Shown here piece by piece: positions 1 to 10,051 of a DNA stretch of 64,000 nt. Each line of letters begins with the position of its first letter. Within the stretch, counting starts at the first letter, position 1. The position numbers and the translations under genes are program-made. The DNA comes from Serripes groenlandicus (Eukaryota; Mollusca; Bivalvia; Cardiida; Cardiidae): contig JASEVX010000011.1 of NCBI GenBank assembly GCA_031761405.1, forward strand, positions 39,704,876 through 39,768,875. Reading direction: 5' to 3'. Under the pieces are notes generated by a model. That model was given only the letters and a program-made list of their open reading frames with translations, made no database searches and was not told the DNA's origin.

Positions 1-43
1 GAATAGTCCTCATGTGTTTTTGCTTTGTCTAAACTTGGAGAAT

Positions 44-290
44 GATATAAAAAACAAGAAACCGCTGAAGACGGTAAGGCCGGATTGTCGGCAATTTGAC
101 CTTGAAAATCGACAAACCAAGGTCAAGGTCAAAGTAACCATAGAAATCAATAGAACTTGTTACTGGTTACCTTCAGGTTTGTATCCCTTTCCAGTGCTGA
201 GATTTTGCCTCAACCTGAAACTTTAACCAAAGTGTTGACGGACAGACAGATAGACAGACAGACGGTCAACATTTCAGAAGTTTCTCGATG
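44..290 (+). repeat. Dispersed molluscan repeat ending in GACAGACAGAC
   Basis: Starts 'AAACAAGAAACCGCTGAAGA', contains the GGTCAAGGTCAAAGTAACCAT segment and ends in a GACAGACAGATAGACAG run. It is closely similar to 5440-5715 and to the reverse strand of 32968-33200, so it is a dispersed element. The short ORF over it is not a gene. Confidence 0.7.
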
Positions 291-741
291 CGAGTAATGG
301 TAATAGTTAAGCGTCCTTTAAGCAAGTGTCGGGCATGTTAAATAATCTATCTGCCCTTGTTTCAAAGTCCATTTCTATGAAAATGTGAACTTGTAACCCT
401 CCACCAACATGCAGATGCATTTTGACGCAACTGTAGCAGAGGAATATGCAATACTCATGTTGTAACAATGTGTTAAACTCAATTCAACTACAGTGTCCGT
501 CCATTGAAAAAGGTACACGTTGGCAAGAACAGCCTGAATATCTTCTAATTAGCTTATGTAAGTAATTTGTGAGCAGAGGAGATCTGGATCTTCACTGCTC
601 ATAAAAGCCAACTTGTCCCAGTCCCTCATGAACGTGCCCGTGTTATTGCACGTGTATACATTTCCCATATTCAAGCCTAGATATTTCGTTTTCTGTAGAT
701 GTATTGTAATTGGGAAAGGCTTTATAAATGTCAAGACAAAT

Positions 742-899
742 GAGCCGTCCCGAGAGAAAACTAACATTGTGGACTCTGCGTAAAATATCGATCCGGATCA
801 ACCTTAGCATGCCGCGGAGGCTTACCCGGATAGACACTGTTCGCCTCCTGTGGATTTACACAGAGTCCATAATGTTGGTTTTCTCGTGGGACGGCTAAT
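742..899 (+). mobile_element. Family B MITE, internally deleted copy
   Basis: Begins TGAGCCGTCCCGAGAGAAAA and ends with the inverted counterpart CTCGTGGGACGGCT. The two arms carry the family's TGGACTCTGCGTAAA and CAGAGTCCATAATGTTGG blocks. At about 158 bp it is shorter than the roughly 250-bp copies nearby, so the middle appears to be lost. Confidence 0.65.
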
Positions 900-962
900 A
901 CACACTTTTCACGTGGCATTTGCTCGTACTTTCAAAGTGTATTATTCTTATTTAACTTCAGG

Positions 963-1101
963 TTGGACGTTCACAATGGGGGACGAAGAAGTGACGATGA
1001 TTCTAGCGGCGGAAACCGCGCGAAGCAGGCGGATGGATGATGTGCGCAGGCGCCCACGACAGCCCGGAGACAACAAAACTACACAAACAGTGGGAACTTA
1101 G
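963..1101 (+). other. GC-rich open patch of unknown nature, possible orphan exon
   Basis: A plausible acceptor (TTTAACTTCAG) precedes a locally GC-rich stretch with an ATG at 976 and 41 codons to a TAG at 1099. The predicted peptide is acidic at first (MGDEEVT), then rich in Arg and Thr. The composition stands out from the AT-rich repeats on both sides and no repeat family here matches it. I do not recognise the protein, and a single short exon cannot be proven from sequence alone. It could be a first or last coding exon, or a remnant of a mobile element. Confidence 0.2.
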
Positions 1102-1172
1102 TGATTTTAAATTTAAATATTATTTTTAGATATTATTGACATGTTTTCAGATATGTTCAATTATCTTACAAT

Positions 1173-1426
1173 TGAGCCCTCCCGCGAGAAAACCAACATT
1201 ATGGACTCTGCGTAATGTATCGAACCAGATCAGCCAGCCCAGACTGATCCGGACCGACACATTCCGTCTCAATTGAAAAGAGGTATAGAGTAATGATTCT
1301 AGAAACATAAAATCCACAGGAGGCGAAACGTGTCTATCCGGGTAAACCTGCGCGGCATGCTTAGGCTGCTCCGGGTCGATACTTTACGCAGAATCCACAA
1401 TGTTGCTTTTCTCGCGGGACGGCTCA
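1173..1426 (+). mobile_element. Family B MITE, near full length
   Basis: About 254 bp, with TGAGCC(C/G)TCCCGCGAGAAA at the left and the inverse TTTCTCGCGGGACGGCTCA at the right. The long terminal inverted repeat runs through the CGTAA-GTATCGA block. The core holds GGCCGACACATTCCGTCTC, which recurs in every full-length copy. No coding capacity. Confidence 0.75.
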
Positions 1427-1559
1427 ATTATAGATTTAATATTACGGGCTCAGTCGAAACAATTCATAATGAGTAATTCTATCTCCGCCAAAGACGTTTC
1501 GATGCACTGATACTAGAACCGGAAACTTAGGTTGTTCGTGGTCTTATATCATTGCAAAA

Positions 1560-1809
1560 TGAGGCATCCCGCGAGAAACCAACATTGCGGACTCTACGTA
1601 AAGTACCTACCCGGATTAGCCTATGCATTCCGCAAAGGCTAACCCGGATAGACACTTTTCGTCTCCTGGGGATTTTCTGATTCAGGAATCACTACTCTGT
1701 ACCTCTATCTTCCTGAGACGGAATGTGTCGGCCGGATCAGTCTGCGCGGACTGATCTGGATAGATACATTACGCAGAGGCCATATTGTTGGTTTTCTCGC
1801 TGGATGTTT
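1560..1809 (+). mobile_element. Family B MITE, diverged copy
   Basis: Left arm GAGGCATCCCGCGAGAAACC and right arm GGTTTTCTCGCTGGATG flank the usual family B core, arranged in the opposite internal order to the 1173 copy (the CATGC half comes first). It is therefore probably inserted in the other orientation. Confidence 0.65.
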
Positions 1810-1834
1810 TGCTTCAGCAGCTAGAAAGTTTGTC

Positions 1835-2200
1835 TGATTGTTTGTTTGATATCATCTAGGTCAAATGTGAACATAGGTCATGTTGGGTTAAAAACAAGGT
1901 CACTAGGCCATATTGAAGGGAAATCTTTTTAATACTCTGGATGCCGTATTCTAAAATTGAGATTGTTAACATATTGTCAAAATGATTGTCTTGATGATAT
2001 CGATGCCAAGTTCGTTCGTAAATGGAGGTCATGTCAGGTCAAAACCAAGGTCTGTAGGCCAACCTGAAGGGAAATCTGTTAAACACTCTAGTATAAGTAT
2101 ACCTGACTGCAAAATGAGTTAGTGTGATTGACCTATGTGGTTGGCATAACTCAGGGGAGCGATACAGGGCCATCATGGACCTCTTGTTTTGATCGGAAAG
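1835..2200 (+). repeat. Diverged molluscan repeat with AACAAGGTCACTAGGCCA motif
   Basis: Two imperfect sub-repeats of GGTCATGTTGGGTTAAAAAC-type sequence end in GATACAGGGCCATCATGGAC plus CTCTTGTTTTGATC. The same family recurs at 27895-28560. No gene is seen from 1102 to about 3240. Confidence 0.6.
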
Positions 2201-2502
2201 GGACATCAAACATTTTCTGTGTCAGGTAAAAGGTGATAATTCTCTTGTAAAAAAAAATGTGACGAGCTTCAATAGCTCAATATTTGACGACAGGGTTCAA
2301 ACATTTATTCGTTGCTATGGTGGACACAACATAGTCGTCTTCCACCGATGGAGTTTAAGATATTTGCGAGAAAGGAATTAGTTACCTTGGAACACATGAT
2401 GATGTAACCATGAAGCCGTAATATAATTGAAATACCTATGACAACAAATTCATCTTGTGAAAATAAATAAACAACTTCCAGAGGAAAATGGTTAAGTGTA
2501 TA

Positions 2503-2737
2503 TGAGCCGTTCCATGAGAAAACCAACATTATGGACTCTGCGTAATGTATCGATCCAGATCAGCCTGCGCAGTCTAATCCGGGCCGACACATTCCGTCTC
2601 AGGGGGATGGAGTAGTGACTCCTAAAACAGAAAATCCACCGGAGGCGAAAAGTGTCTATCCGGCCGCATGCTTAGGCTGGTCCGGGTCGATACTTTACGC
2701 AGAACCCACAATGTTGGTTTTCTCGCAGGACGGCTCA
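2503..2737 (+). mobile_element. Family B MITE
   Basis: Begins TGAGCCGTTCCATGAGAAAA and ends TTTCTCGCAGGACGGCTCA, with all core blocks present. The next copy starts within about 15 bp, so the two form a head-to-tail pair. Confidence 0.75.
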
Positions 2738-2749
2738 TATCAATATATC

Positions 2750-2972
2750 TGCGTAATGTATCGACCAGATCAGCCTGCGCTGTCCGCGCAGACTGATCCG
2801 GCCGACACATTCCGTCTTAGGGGGATAGATGTATACAGTAGTTATTCCTGAAACAGAATATCCACAGGATACGAAGTGTCGGTCCAGGTAAGCCTGCGTG
2901 GCATGTTTAGGCTGATCCGGGTCGATACTTTACGCCGACTCCACAATGTTGGTTCTCTCGTGGAACGGCTCA
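2750..2972 (+). mobile_element. Family B MITE, 5'-truncated
   Basis: Starts inside the family at CTGCGTAATGTATCGACCAG, without the GAGCCG end, and finishes GGTTCTCTCGTGGAACGGCTCA. It directly follows the copy ending at 2737. Confidence 0.7.
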
Positions 2973-3244
2973 CTTATGATGATGAAGCGGTGCTCTGTAG
3001 AAGCCAACCTAAACGTAACTATTACAAATGTAGAAAAAACTCTACCTAAGCTCTAAAGTATCCTAATGGATAATGGTCTACTGAAGTTTCTTGAAACATT
3101 CTTTGATGAACTGGCAAACAGTATAGAGCCTGATTGGACTGCGCAGACGCGATGTCTGATCTTGATGGCGCTTATCACAAAAATTCACAGAGCGCTGGAT
3201 CATATTGTTTGCTTTTTTTTTACAGGACACTGATGGGCTTCTAG

Positions 3245-3547
3245 ACACACACCATATCCCTGATCGACCGAGGGACCACGTTACTCAGCTACATGGCCTT
3301 TTCACTCGTTATCGGAACCTTGTGCCAATTTAAATGTTTCGTTACCATGAAAACAGAGCATCCGAATTACATGTACATATTAGTGTCTTTGATATTGACG
3401 TTGGCTATCCAGAGTATCGTCGCGGTTATATTGTTATACACTTCAAAGAGGGAACCAATAGATACAGAGTCGACCATGACCTTTTACTTGACGTTGTTAA
3501 TAGCAACAGTGACGTTTATAAACATCGTGGTGTTTATTCTTGTGTGA
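3245..3547 (+). CDS. Ninjurin-like membrane protein, 3'-terminal exon (partial gene)
   Basis: The open frame encodes about 100 residues ending at TGA 3545-3547. Seen: a Q-F/L-K motif in a partly hydrophobic segment (IGTLCQFK), then a first membrane helix around YILVSLILTLAIQSIVAVIL, a short basic loop (TSKRE) and a second helix near the C-terminus (LTLLIATVTFINIVVFILV). Spacing and motifs follow the second half of the ninjurin family, whose members (NINJ1, NINJ2) are two-helix cell-surface proteins; NINJ1 oligomerises during plasma-membrane rupture. The N-terminal half is not visible and would lie in upstream exons. The start is uncertain: the strong acceptor at 3224-3225 would read into a TAG at 3242, so the exon more likely begins after the CTAG at 3244. 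A weaker reading starts at ATG 3293. The family call is by eye from motifs. Confidence 0.6.
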   Translation, partial: THTISLIDRGTTLLSYMAFSLVIGTLCQFKCFVTMKTEHPNYMYILVSLILTLAIQSIVAVILLYTSKREPIDTESTMTFYLTLLIATVTFINIVVFILV

Positions 3548-3563
3548 CTAGCTAGCGAGGGTA

Positions 3564-3569
3564 AATAAA
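3564..3569 (+). terminator. AATAAA polyadenylation signal after the ninjurin-like stop
   Basis: AATAAA lies 16 bp after the stop codon. This fits the preceding exon being the last one of the gene. Confidence 0.45.
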
Positions 3570-3715
3570 AACAACAACAAAAACATCTACAACATCTTGT
3601 GTGATTATTGTAATGCTTGTCTAATATGTATTAAAACAAGTTCTATGTATATGCAAATAGTTTCTTGAAACCTTCCATGGCTAGTTTGTGAAGAGTGCAG
3701 AGACAGATCAGAATT

Positions 3716-3810
3716 TTCGCAAATCGAGGGCTTCATGCAAAACGGTTGTAACTACATCTTGTTCAAGATGTAGTCACAACCATTTTGCATGAAACCATCG
3801 AAATGTCTTT
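3716..3810 (+). repeat. Family D hairpin element, short copy
   Basis: TGCAAAACGGTTGTAACTAC and its inverse GTAGTCACAACCATTTTGCA face each other around the small loop ATCTTGTTCAAGAT, giving a near-perfect stem of about 27 bp. Related copies lie at 9512-9835, 44265-44520 and 63930-64000. Confidence 0.65.
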
Positions 3811-3883
3811 CGGTTGGATTTCGCAGAGCACTGCTCAGTTTCATTATAAATCACAAAATAAGTAAAAATAAAACAAGAGGGCC

Positions 3884-4259
3884 ATGATGGCCCTGGAATT
3901 TTTCACTTTAGCTATATAAGCCCCGCCCCCTGGCAGCCATAGTTTCCGACCAATCAACTTGGCTTGAAGGAATCTGATAGAGGGTCACCCTAGGAACATT
4001 TCTACAAAATTATTTGAAAATCGGCCAGACACTTTTGGAGGAGAAGATTTTTTAAGTTTTCACTATAGCCATATAATGCAAAATAGCCCCTGCCCACTGG
4101 CGGCCATGTTTTTCGACCAATCAACATGGCTTGGAAGGAATCTGAAAGTTGGTTATCCAAAGAACATTTCTACAAAATTATTTGAAAATCGGCCTGACAC
4201 TTTCGGAGAAGAAGATTTTTTAAGTTTTCACTATAGCCATATAAGGCAAAATAGCCCCG

Positions 4260-4292
<33 letters not shown>

Positions 4293-4975
4293 TGGCGGCC
4301 ATGTTTTTCGACCCAATCAAATTGGCTTGAAGGAATCTGATAGAGGGTCATCCAAGGAACATTTCTACAAAATTATTTGAAAATCAGCCTGACACTTTCG
4401 GAGAAGATTTTTTAAAGTTTTCACTTTGGCCATATAAGGCAAAAATAGCCCCGCCCCCTGGCGGCCATGTTTTTTCGACCAATCAACATGGCTTGGAGGA
4501 ATCTGATAGAGGATCACCCAAGGAACATTTCTACAAAATTATTTGAAAATCGGCCTGACACTTTTGGAGGAGAAGATTTTTTAAGTTTGCACTATAGCCA
4601 TATAAGGCAAAATAGCCCCCCCCCCCCCCCCCCCCCCCTGGCGGCCATGTTTTTCGACCAATCAACATGGCTTGAAGGAATCTGATAGAGGGTCATCTAA
4701 GGAACATTTCTACAAAATTATTTGAAAATCTGCCAACCAGTTTGGGAGAAGAAGAATTTTGAAGTTTTTTCCGTTTCGTTGCCATGGAAACCAGAATTTT
4801 GCATGGATCCCAAAAATTTGAAGGAATTCTGGTGAGGTCATTGAGAGGATGCTTTCTGTGAAGTTTCATCCAAATTGACCCACTGGTTACTGAGGAGAAG
4901 AAGTTGACGCACGACGCACGACGGACGCCGGACAAAAGGCGATCACAATAACTCACCTTGAGCAAAGCTCAGGTG
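3884..4975 (+). repeat. Tandem array of about 170-190-bp units with long C tracts
   Basis: About four to five units share GGCGGCCATGTTTTTCGACC, AATCAACATGGCTTG and TTTCTACAAAATTATTTGAA. Two units contain pure C runs (about 4257-4292 and 4616-4637). The array ends in GCACGACGGACGCC and AAGCTCAGGTGAGCTAAAA, the end typical of this molluscan repeat class. Related sequence lies on the other strand at 57497-58290 and 59755-60475. The proline-rich ORFs across it come from the C runs. Confidence 0.75.
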
Positions 4976-4997
4976 AGCTAAAAACACACAATCAGAG

Positions 4998-5190
4998 GAC
5001 TAGATTAGCGGGAGTAAAGAGGTCTTTTCCCCACAATACTTCTCATATAACTCAACAAAATCCTGTGTTGTGGGTACTCAAAAGAATCATCTCACTGCGA
5101 CGATTCTTTTGAGTACCTACAATATAGGATTTATATGTCAAATAAGGATTTTTGAACATGAAAAATGCCCCTTATCTAGAGCTCTGACTT
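4998..5190 (+). mobile_element. Family C hairpin MITE
   Basis: The core palindrome joins GTGGGTACTCAAAAGAATC to GATTCTTTTGAGTACCTAC through a short loop, flanked by CTAGATTAGCGGGAG on the left and CCCCTTATCTAGAGCTCTG on the right. The same layout recurs at 14526, 30371, 55850 and 58430. Confidence 0.7.
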
Positions 5191-5265
5191 CGTAATAATT
5201 TTACATCTTGGAACAGAAATGATGATAATACTTGTTAATAAATTGACTGCGGACGCATGAACACA

Positions 5266-5435
5266 CTTGTCGCGGCACTACGGTCATGGTGGAGTGCCCT
5301 TGGGCAAGGCACATTTTCTAGCCTAGTACTGGTTTGTTTACCCAGGGATCATGAATAATTAAATTTAATTGCGCGCTAAATGACCTTAGCTGTCGATGCG
5401 CCATAAAACAATATACATTCATTCATTCATGAACA
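5266..5435 (+). mobile_element. SINE family S2, tail only
   Basis: Contains GTCATGGTGGAGTGCCCTTG, GGCACATTTTCTAGCCTAG and GCGCGCTAAATGACC, ending in ATACATTCATTCATTCAT. It matches the tail of the fuller copy at 38432-38655. The tRNA-like head is missing. Confidence 0.65.
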
Positions 5436-5439
5436 CACT

Positions 5440-5715
5440 AGAAAACAAGAAACCGCTGAAGACGGCAAGGCCGGATTGTCAGCAAGTTGACCTTGAGAAT
5501 CGACAAACCAAGGTCAAAGTAACCATATAAATCAATAGAACGTGGTACTGGTTACCTTCAGGCAAAGTTTCAAGTTTGTAACCCTTTCCAGTGCCGAGAT
5601 TTTGCCTCAACCTGAACCTTTAACCAAAATGTTGACGGACAGACAGACAGACGGACGGACATCGCCAATCTATTGACCGGAATTGCTAGATCAATCCGGC
5701 CAAAAAAGAAAGAAA
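5440..5715 (+). repeat. Dispersed repeat, copy of 44-290
   Basis: Repeats the AAACAAGAAACCGCTGAAGA start and the GACAGACAGACAGACGGACG run, and extends further right through TTGCTAGATCAATCCGGCC. The inverse copy is at 32968-33200. Confidence 0.7.
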
Positions 5716-5785
5716 GATACGGTTCGACGGCGAATGTTTGCATATATATCTTTGAAAAATTAATCAGTTTTATTAATCTTAGACC

Positions 5786-6005
5786 TTTCCCACATACACG
5801 TATATACGCTTTATGATGGCTCTGCAGCAGTCGACTTTTGAAAACATAGTGTTATAGTGCTTAAAACGAGCAATTTCTCAGTTTGCCACAATGTTTTCAA
5901 CACTTTTAAATAATTTAACCCTTATTTATGGAGATTTTTAACGTTTTTATCATGATGTTGTCAAAGATGTCTGCTGCAGATTTGTAGTAAGTGGGAAAAG
6001 GTTAA
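5786..6005 (+). mobile_element. Family A MITE, diverged
   Basis: Left end AGACCTTTCCCACATACACG and right end AAGTGGGAAAAGGTTAAC, with CTGCAGCAGTCGAC near one end. The middle has lost much of the usual hairpin. From 6006 to 7585 I see only two more, still weaker relatives (about 6519-6803 and 7027-7355), some AT-rich sequence and no gene. Confidence 0.55.
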
Positions 6006-7026
6006 CTAAACCAAGTATTATAAATGTATGTTTACATATAGCCTGGCACAAGGCTCTATGTTTATTATTATATGCTGCATTTAAGGACGATAATCAGAGT
6101 AATGCATATTTTGTCTATTCGAGTTCTCCCCAATTGTAACATTGAAAAATAACCATAAGGACTGTTGCCAGTCTAGTGTACATAGTATGACTGGATTTTA
6201 CGAAAATTCACAAAGATACCTTCTTATGTTCAAGTGTAGTGGTCAGATTTATCTTTTCCTGGTGTCCGTGGTCATAAAACTTGAACTGGACAATAATAGG
6301 TTGTCAAAATTGAAAAAAAAAAGGGGAGGGGAGTTAACTGTTTTTTTTTATTCCAATTAACAGTTACAAGTTGTCTCCCCTAGCACGAAGTCTGTGATAT
6401 TGTGCTAACCATCAGGGTTGAGTTTAGAGTAACCCAATACACAGAATTGTTACCTCAAGTACCAATAAGGTAATTAAGGTAATCTAATTAAGGCAGCCCC
6501 AGTGTAGTGGTGCCAGTTTAACCCTTCCTAGTAAGCAGACACTCTCTTTTAATCCAAAAATCGCAGCATACAACTTTTGATAACATTATGGCAAAAAGAG
6601 AAATTTTCCACATTAAAAAAATTTGCAGCAGTCGACTTGAAAACGTGAAGACAAATCTGTATAAATTAACTTTTAATTATTAAACAAAGTTGAAAACAAT
6701 GTGAAAGCCGTTCAGAGCAATTTATCCCTTTGTCACAATGTTTTGAAAATGCATATGCGCAGAAGAGGCGTCCAAACGCTTGCTGTATGACAAAAAGAGG
6801 GTTAATAAGACCAACCAGAGAGAAGAGAGTTGTTCAAGGTTGTCAGATGTTTCCAACTGGTGCCTGAGCTTCTGAACCCATCTTGAAGAAATTTTAAAAA
6901 CAGGATCCCAACTCAGAACGAGCTAACTGGACACCATACAAGCTCTTATTTGTAGCTACAAACGGTAGCAAAAATGCAGTATAATAGATTCTAGCTTCCC
7001 CTTATACAAGCACTCTTTTCTTTATT

Positions 7027-7355
7027 TACCCTTTCCCACATCCTTCAAATTTGCATTAGACTGTTTTGAAAACATCTAGGCAAACATGAAAAATCTCTAT
7101 AAATGAAAGAATAATAATTAAATAGAGTTAAAAATATTGCTGCAAAATTATAAGCCCCTTCTCCTTTTGTCATAATGTTTTCAAAAGTTGTCTGCATAGA
7201 TGTGGCAAATTGGTCTGGAAGTTTGAAAAGGTTATAGAGCGGACAGATGCAGATAAAATAGCGTATAGATTCATGTTCACTTTGAAAATATTGCAATTTA
7301 TGGTCTACAATACTTTTTCAGAATTCATTTAAGCGTTTGTATGAGGGAAAGGATT
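7027..7355 (+). mobile_element. Family A MITE, old copy
   Basis: Starts TTTACCCTTTCCCACATCC and ends GTATGAGGGAAAGGATTAAT. Inside are AAATCTCTATAAATGAAAGA and TTCTCCTTTTGTCATAATG, both common in the family. It is longer than the norm, so it probably carries extra sequence. Confidence 0.45.
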
Positions 7356-7585
7356 AATATTGAGACAACTGCTTTGGGTATACACAACATAGGGTTTGGT
7401 GAGGTCACAAGATAGATGTCATGGAACAAAGACAAGTTAACTTTTATCTTATTCTATGCATCTGTTATGCAAAAGAAGGACCTATCAAAAACAGGTGTAA
7501 ATCCTTATTTTCAAATGCATTGTTCAAAGTAATTCTTCCAGGTATCCACAACCAAACTTCCAAACATTGTCAAAGCAAATCGTCT

Positions 7586-7812
7586 TTAACCCTTTCCCTC
7601 ATATAGACGATTTCTGCTGCTTCTGCAGCAGGCTTTTTGAAAACATAGTGAAAAAAGAAGAAATTGCTCAAAACAAGCCATTTCTCCTTTTGCCACAATG
7701 TTTTCCACTTTTAGTCATAGGTTATCCATTCAATTATAGAGATTTTCTATTATTTGACAAAATATGTTCAAAGTCTTCTGCTGCAGAATTGTCGTATAAG
7801 GGAAAGGGTTAA
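7586..7812 (+). mobile_element. Family A MITE, full length
   Basis: 227 bp from TTAACCCTTTCCCTCATATA to ATAAGGGAAAGGGTTAA. The ends are inverted repeats inside TTAA, and the centre has AAATTGCTCAAAACAAGCCA-type sequence flanked by inverse arms. The ORF across it is a by-product. Confidence 0.8.
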
Positions 7813-7927
7813 CTCTTATTTTGATACACTTGCAAGTGACTTTAAACCTTTCCCACAAATGTCAAATAGGCAGAAGACCTTTTTGTATGAAAACATGAAA
7901 AATATCTTTTAATGAAAGTTTTATCAT

Positions 7928-8157
7928 TTAACCCTTTCCCTCATATAGACGCTTTCGGACGCCTCTGTAGCAGACAGCTTTTTGAAAACATAGTGACAAA
8001 AGGAGAAATTGCACAAAACGTGCAATTTCTCCTTTTGCCACAATGTTTTCCACTTTTCGTCATAGGTTATCCATTCAATTATGGAGAATTTCTATGTTTT
8101 GACAAAATACGTTCAAAGTCGTCTGCTGCAGAATTGTCGTATGAGGGAAAAGGTTAA
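7928..8157 (+). mobile_element. Family A MITE, full length
   Basis: 230 bp bounded by TTAACCCTTTCCCTCATATA and TATGAGGGAAAAGGTTAA. The central hairpin is GGAGAAATTGCACAAAACG and its inverse CGTGCAATTTCTCC. The sub-terminal arms carry TCTGTAGCAGACA and GTCGTCTGCTGCAG. Confidence 0.85.
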
Positions 8158-8370
8158 GAGCAATTTCTCCCTTTGCCACTCTGTTTCATGCTGCTTATGC
8201 CTTAAAATGCATCTAGAAGTGGGAAGGTTTAAAAAACATTAATCTACAACATCCAGCAAAACATTAATTAAACTACATTTGTGAACTACATAAACCAAGA
8301 TAGCCATGCAAATGTGTGCAGTCTATTCTTTGGCTTCATCTTTCACAATAAATAATGTTTGGTAAATGCT

Positions 8371-8594
8371 AGTCCCACATATAGACGTTTTTGACGCACC
8401 TGCAGCAGAAGACATTTGAAAATAGTTTGGCAAAAGACAAAATTGGTCATAATGAGCAGTTTCCCCTTTTGCCACACTATTTTTCATCTCTGTTCAATAA
8501 CTTGACTTTTAGTTATACTTAGATTTTCTATGTTCTTGCCTACAGGTTTTCAAAGTCGTCTGCTGAAGATTTGCTGAAAGTGGGAAAGGTTTAA
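8371..8594 (+). mobile_element. Family A MITE, degraded left end
   Basis: Left end AGTCCCACATATAGACG, internal TTGGTCATAATGAGCAG hairpin remnant, right end AAAGTGGGAAAGGTTTAA. The TTAA at 8591-8594 is shared with the next copy, so the two elements abut directly at one TTAA. Confidence 0.65.
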
Positions 8595-8817
8595 CTCTTT
8601 CCCACATACAAAAGTTCTGCAGCAGACGACTTTGAAAACATTTGGGTACAACAATGATAAATCTCGATAAATAAGTTTCATTATAAAATAGAGTTGAAAA
8701 CGTTAAGGCAAAAGAAGAAATTGCTCATCATGAGCAATTTCTCCTTTTGCCACAATGTTTCCAAAAACTGTCTGCTGCAGAGGCACCAGAAAGAGGATAT
8801 ATGTGGGAAAGGGTTAA
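8591..8817 (+). mobile_element. Family A MITE
   Basis: Runs from TTAACTCTTTCCCACATAC to ATGTGGGAAAGGGTTAA. The strong central hairpin is AAGAAATTGCTCATCATGA and its inverse TGAGCAATTTCTCC. Confidence 0.8.
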
Positions 8818-8872
8818 TAATATGAAATATCTAGCCGAAAATAAGATATGATTAAAAAGATTCCAGGAAAAC

Positions 8873-9122
8873 GGCAGGATAAGTATTAAAGAATATTACA
8901 TGTTGGGAGAAACAAAAAGTCACACTGATCTTGAATTTCCAACAGTTGGTATTCAGTAGAACCAAGCAAACCCAAATATGAAAGGGTTAATTGGCAATAT
9001 CTTGTCGAAAATTTAGCAGGATAAGTGTTATAGAATATCACATGTTCGGACAAACAAAGAGTCACACTGATGTTAGATTTCCAACAGTTGGTATTCAGCA
9101 GAATTAAGAAAACGCAAATATG
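8873..9122 (+). repeat. Tandem duplication with a period of about 143 bp
   Basis: GGCAGGATAAGTATTAAAGA with TCCAACAGTTGGTATTCAG appears once from 8873 and again, slightly diverged, from about 9016. Both also carry AAGTCACACTGAT. No function is visible. Confidence 0.6.
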
Positions 9123-9179
9123 TAAAACCATGTGTTAACCCTTTCTCTGATAAAGACTCAGACAGTCAACACATCTACA

Positions 9180-9376
9180 GTTAACCCGTTCCCACATATA
9201 GACGCTTTAGGACGCCTCTGCAGCAGACGACTTTTATAAACAATGTGACAAAGAAGAAAATGCTCAAAACTTGAATATAAGTAATTATATTATTTTCATT
9301 TACAGAGATTTTTACTTTTTTGTCAAGATGTTATCAAAGTCGACTGCTATAAAAATGTTGTATGTGGGAAGGGTAA
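9180..9376 (+). mobile_element. Family A MITE, diverged
   Basis: Left end TTAACCCGTTCCCACATATA, right end TATGTGGGAAGGGTAAATTA, with CCTCTGCAGCAGACGAC inside. The central hairpin is reduced. Confidence 0.65.
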
Positions 9377-9394
9377 ATTAATTCTGAAAAAAAA

Positions 9395-9427
<33 letters not shown>

Positions 9428-9511
9428 CTCAAACCAGGATATTTCACTTTTTCAAACTGTGTCATAAAACTATCTACAAACATTGACAGAATCTTCTAAC
9501 AAGCTCATATC

Positions 9512-9835
9512 TCGAGGGCTTGCTGTGAAACCTTTGTAACTAAAAACCTATTTCCAAAACCCTGGTTTAGGGGCAATTTTGATCCATTTGTAAACAATGC
9601 AAATTAAGGTGCCATTGCTCAGAACGAGCAATGGCACCAAAATTTCCATTGTTTACGAAGAAAAATTATTTAACGCTTATAAATGTTTTATGGCAAGGTG
9701 ATTAACCTTGGTAAAAAAATATTAATTTAAGTTACAACCGTTTCACGCCAAGCCCCCTATCTAGTGGGTTTCATGCAAAACGGTTGTAACTACATATTGT
9801 TACAAGATGTAGTTACAACCATTTTGCATCAAGCC
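9512..9835 (+). mobile_element. Family D element with nested hairpins
   Basis: CGAGGGCTTGCTGTGAAACC faces the inverse GGTTGTAACTTAA...GCGTGAAACGG-type arm (GTTACAACCGTTTCACGCC). The middle is the palindrome GTGCCATTGCTCAGAACG / CGAGCAATGGCACC. Immediately after, at 9775-9835, comes the short hairpin AAACGGTTGTAACTACAT / ATGTAGTTACAACCATTTT as at 3738-3791. A poly-A run lies just before it, around 9400-9427. Confidence 0.65.
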
Positions 9836-10051
9836 ATCAATTTATTATTATGTGTGATAGGGAAATAGTGTAGAGCTTGATAAGATTGTGATACATTTCA
9901 AATACATTAAAGGAAAAAAAGTAATTGTTCACAACAATTTCATATCTGTGCAACAGACTGATATAATAATTTCTTTACAGATGTCGCATAAACTCACTTG
10001 TCATGTTTTCAGCACTGACGACTGAAAATGTTACATATAGTCAGGTATACA

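Noticed and set aside
4076..4685. Proline-rich small proteins
   Set aside because: The proline runs are translations of pure C tracts in a tandem repeat.
7586..8157. Two homologous 81-residue ORFs as a gene pair
   Set aside because: Both are translations of family A MITE copies.
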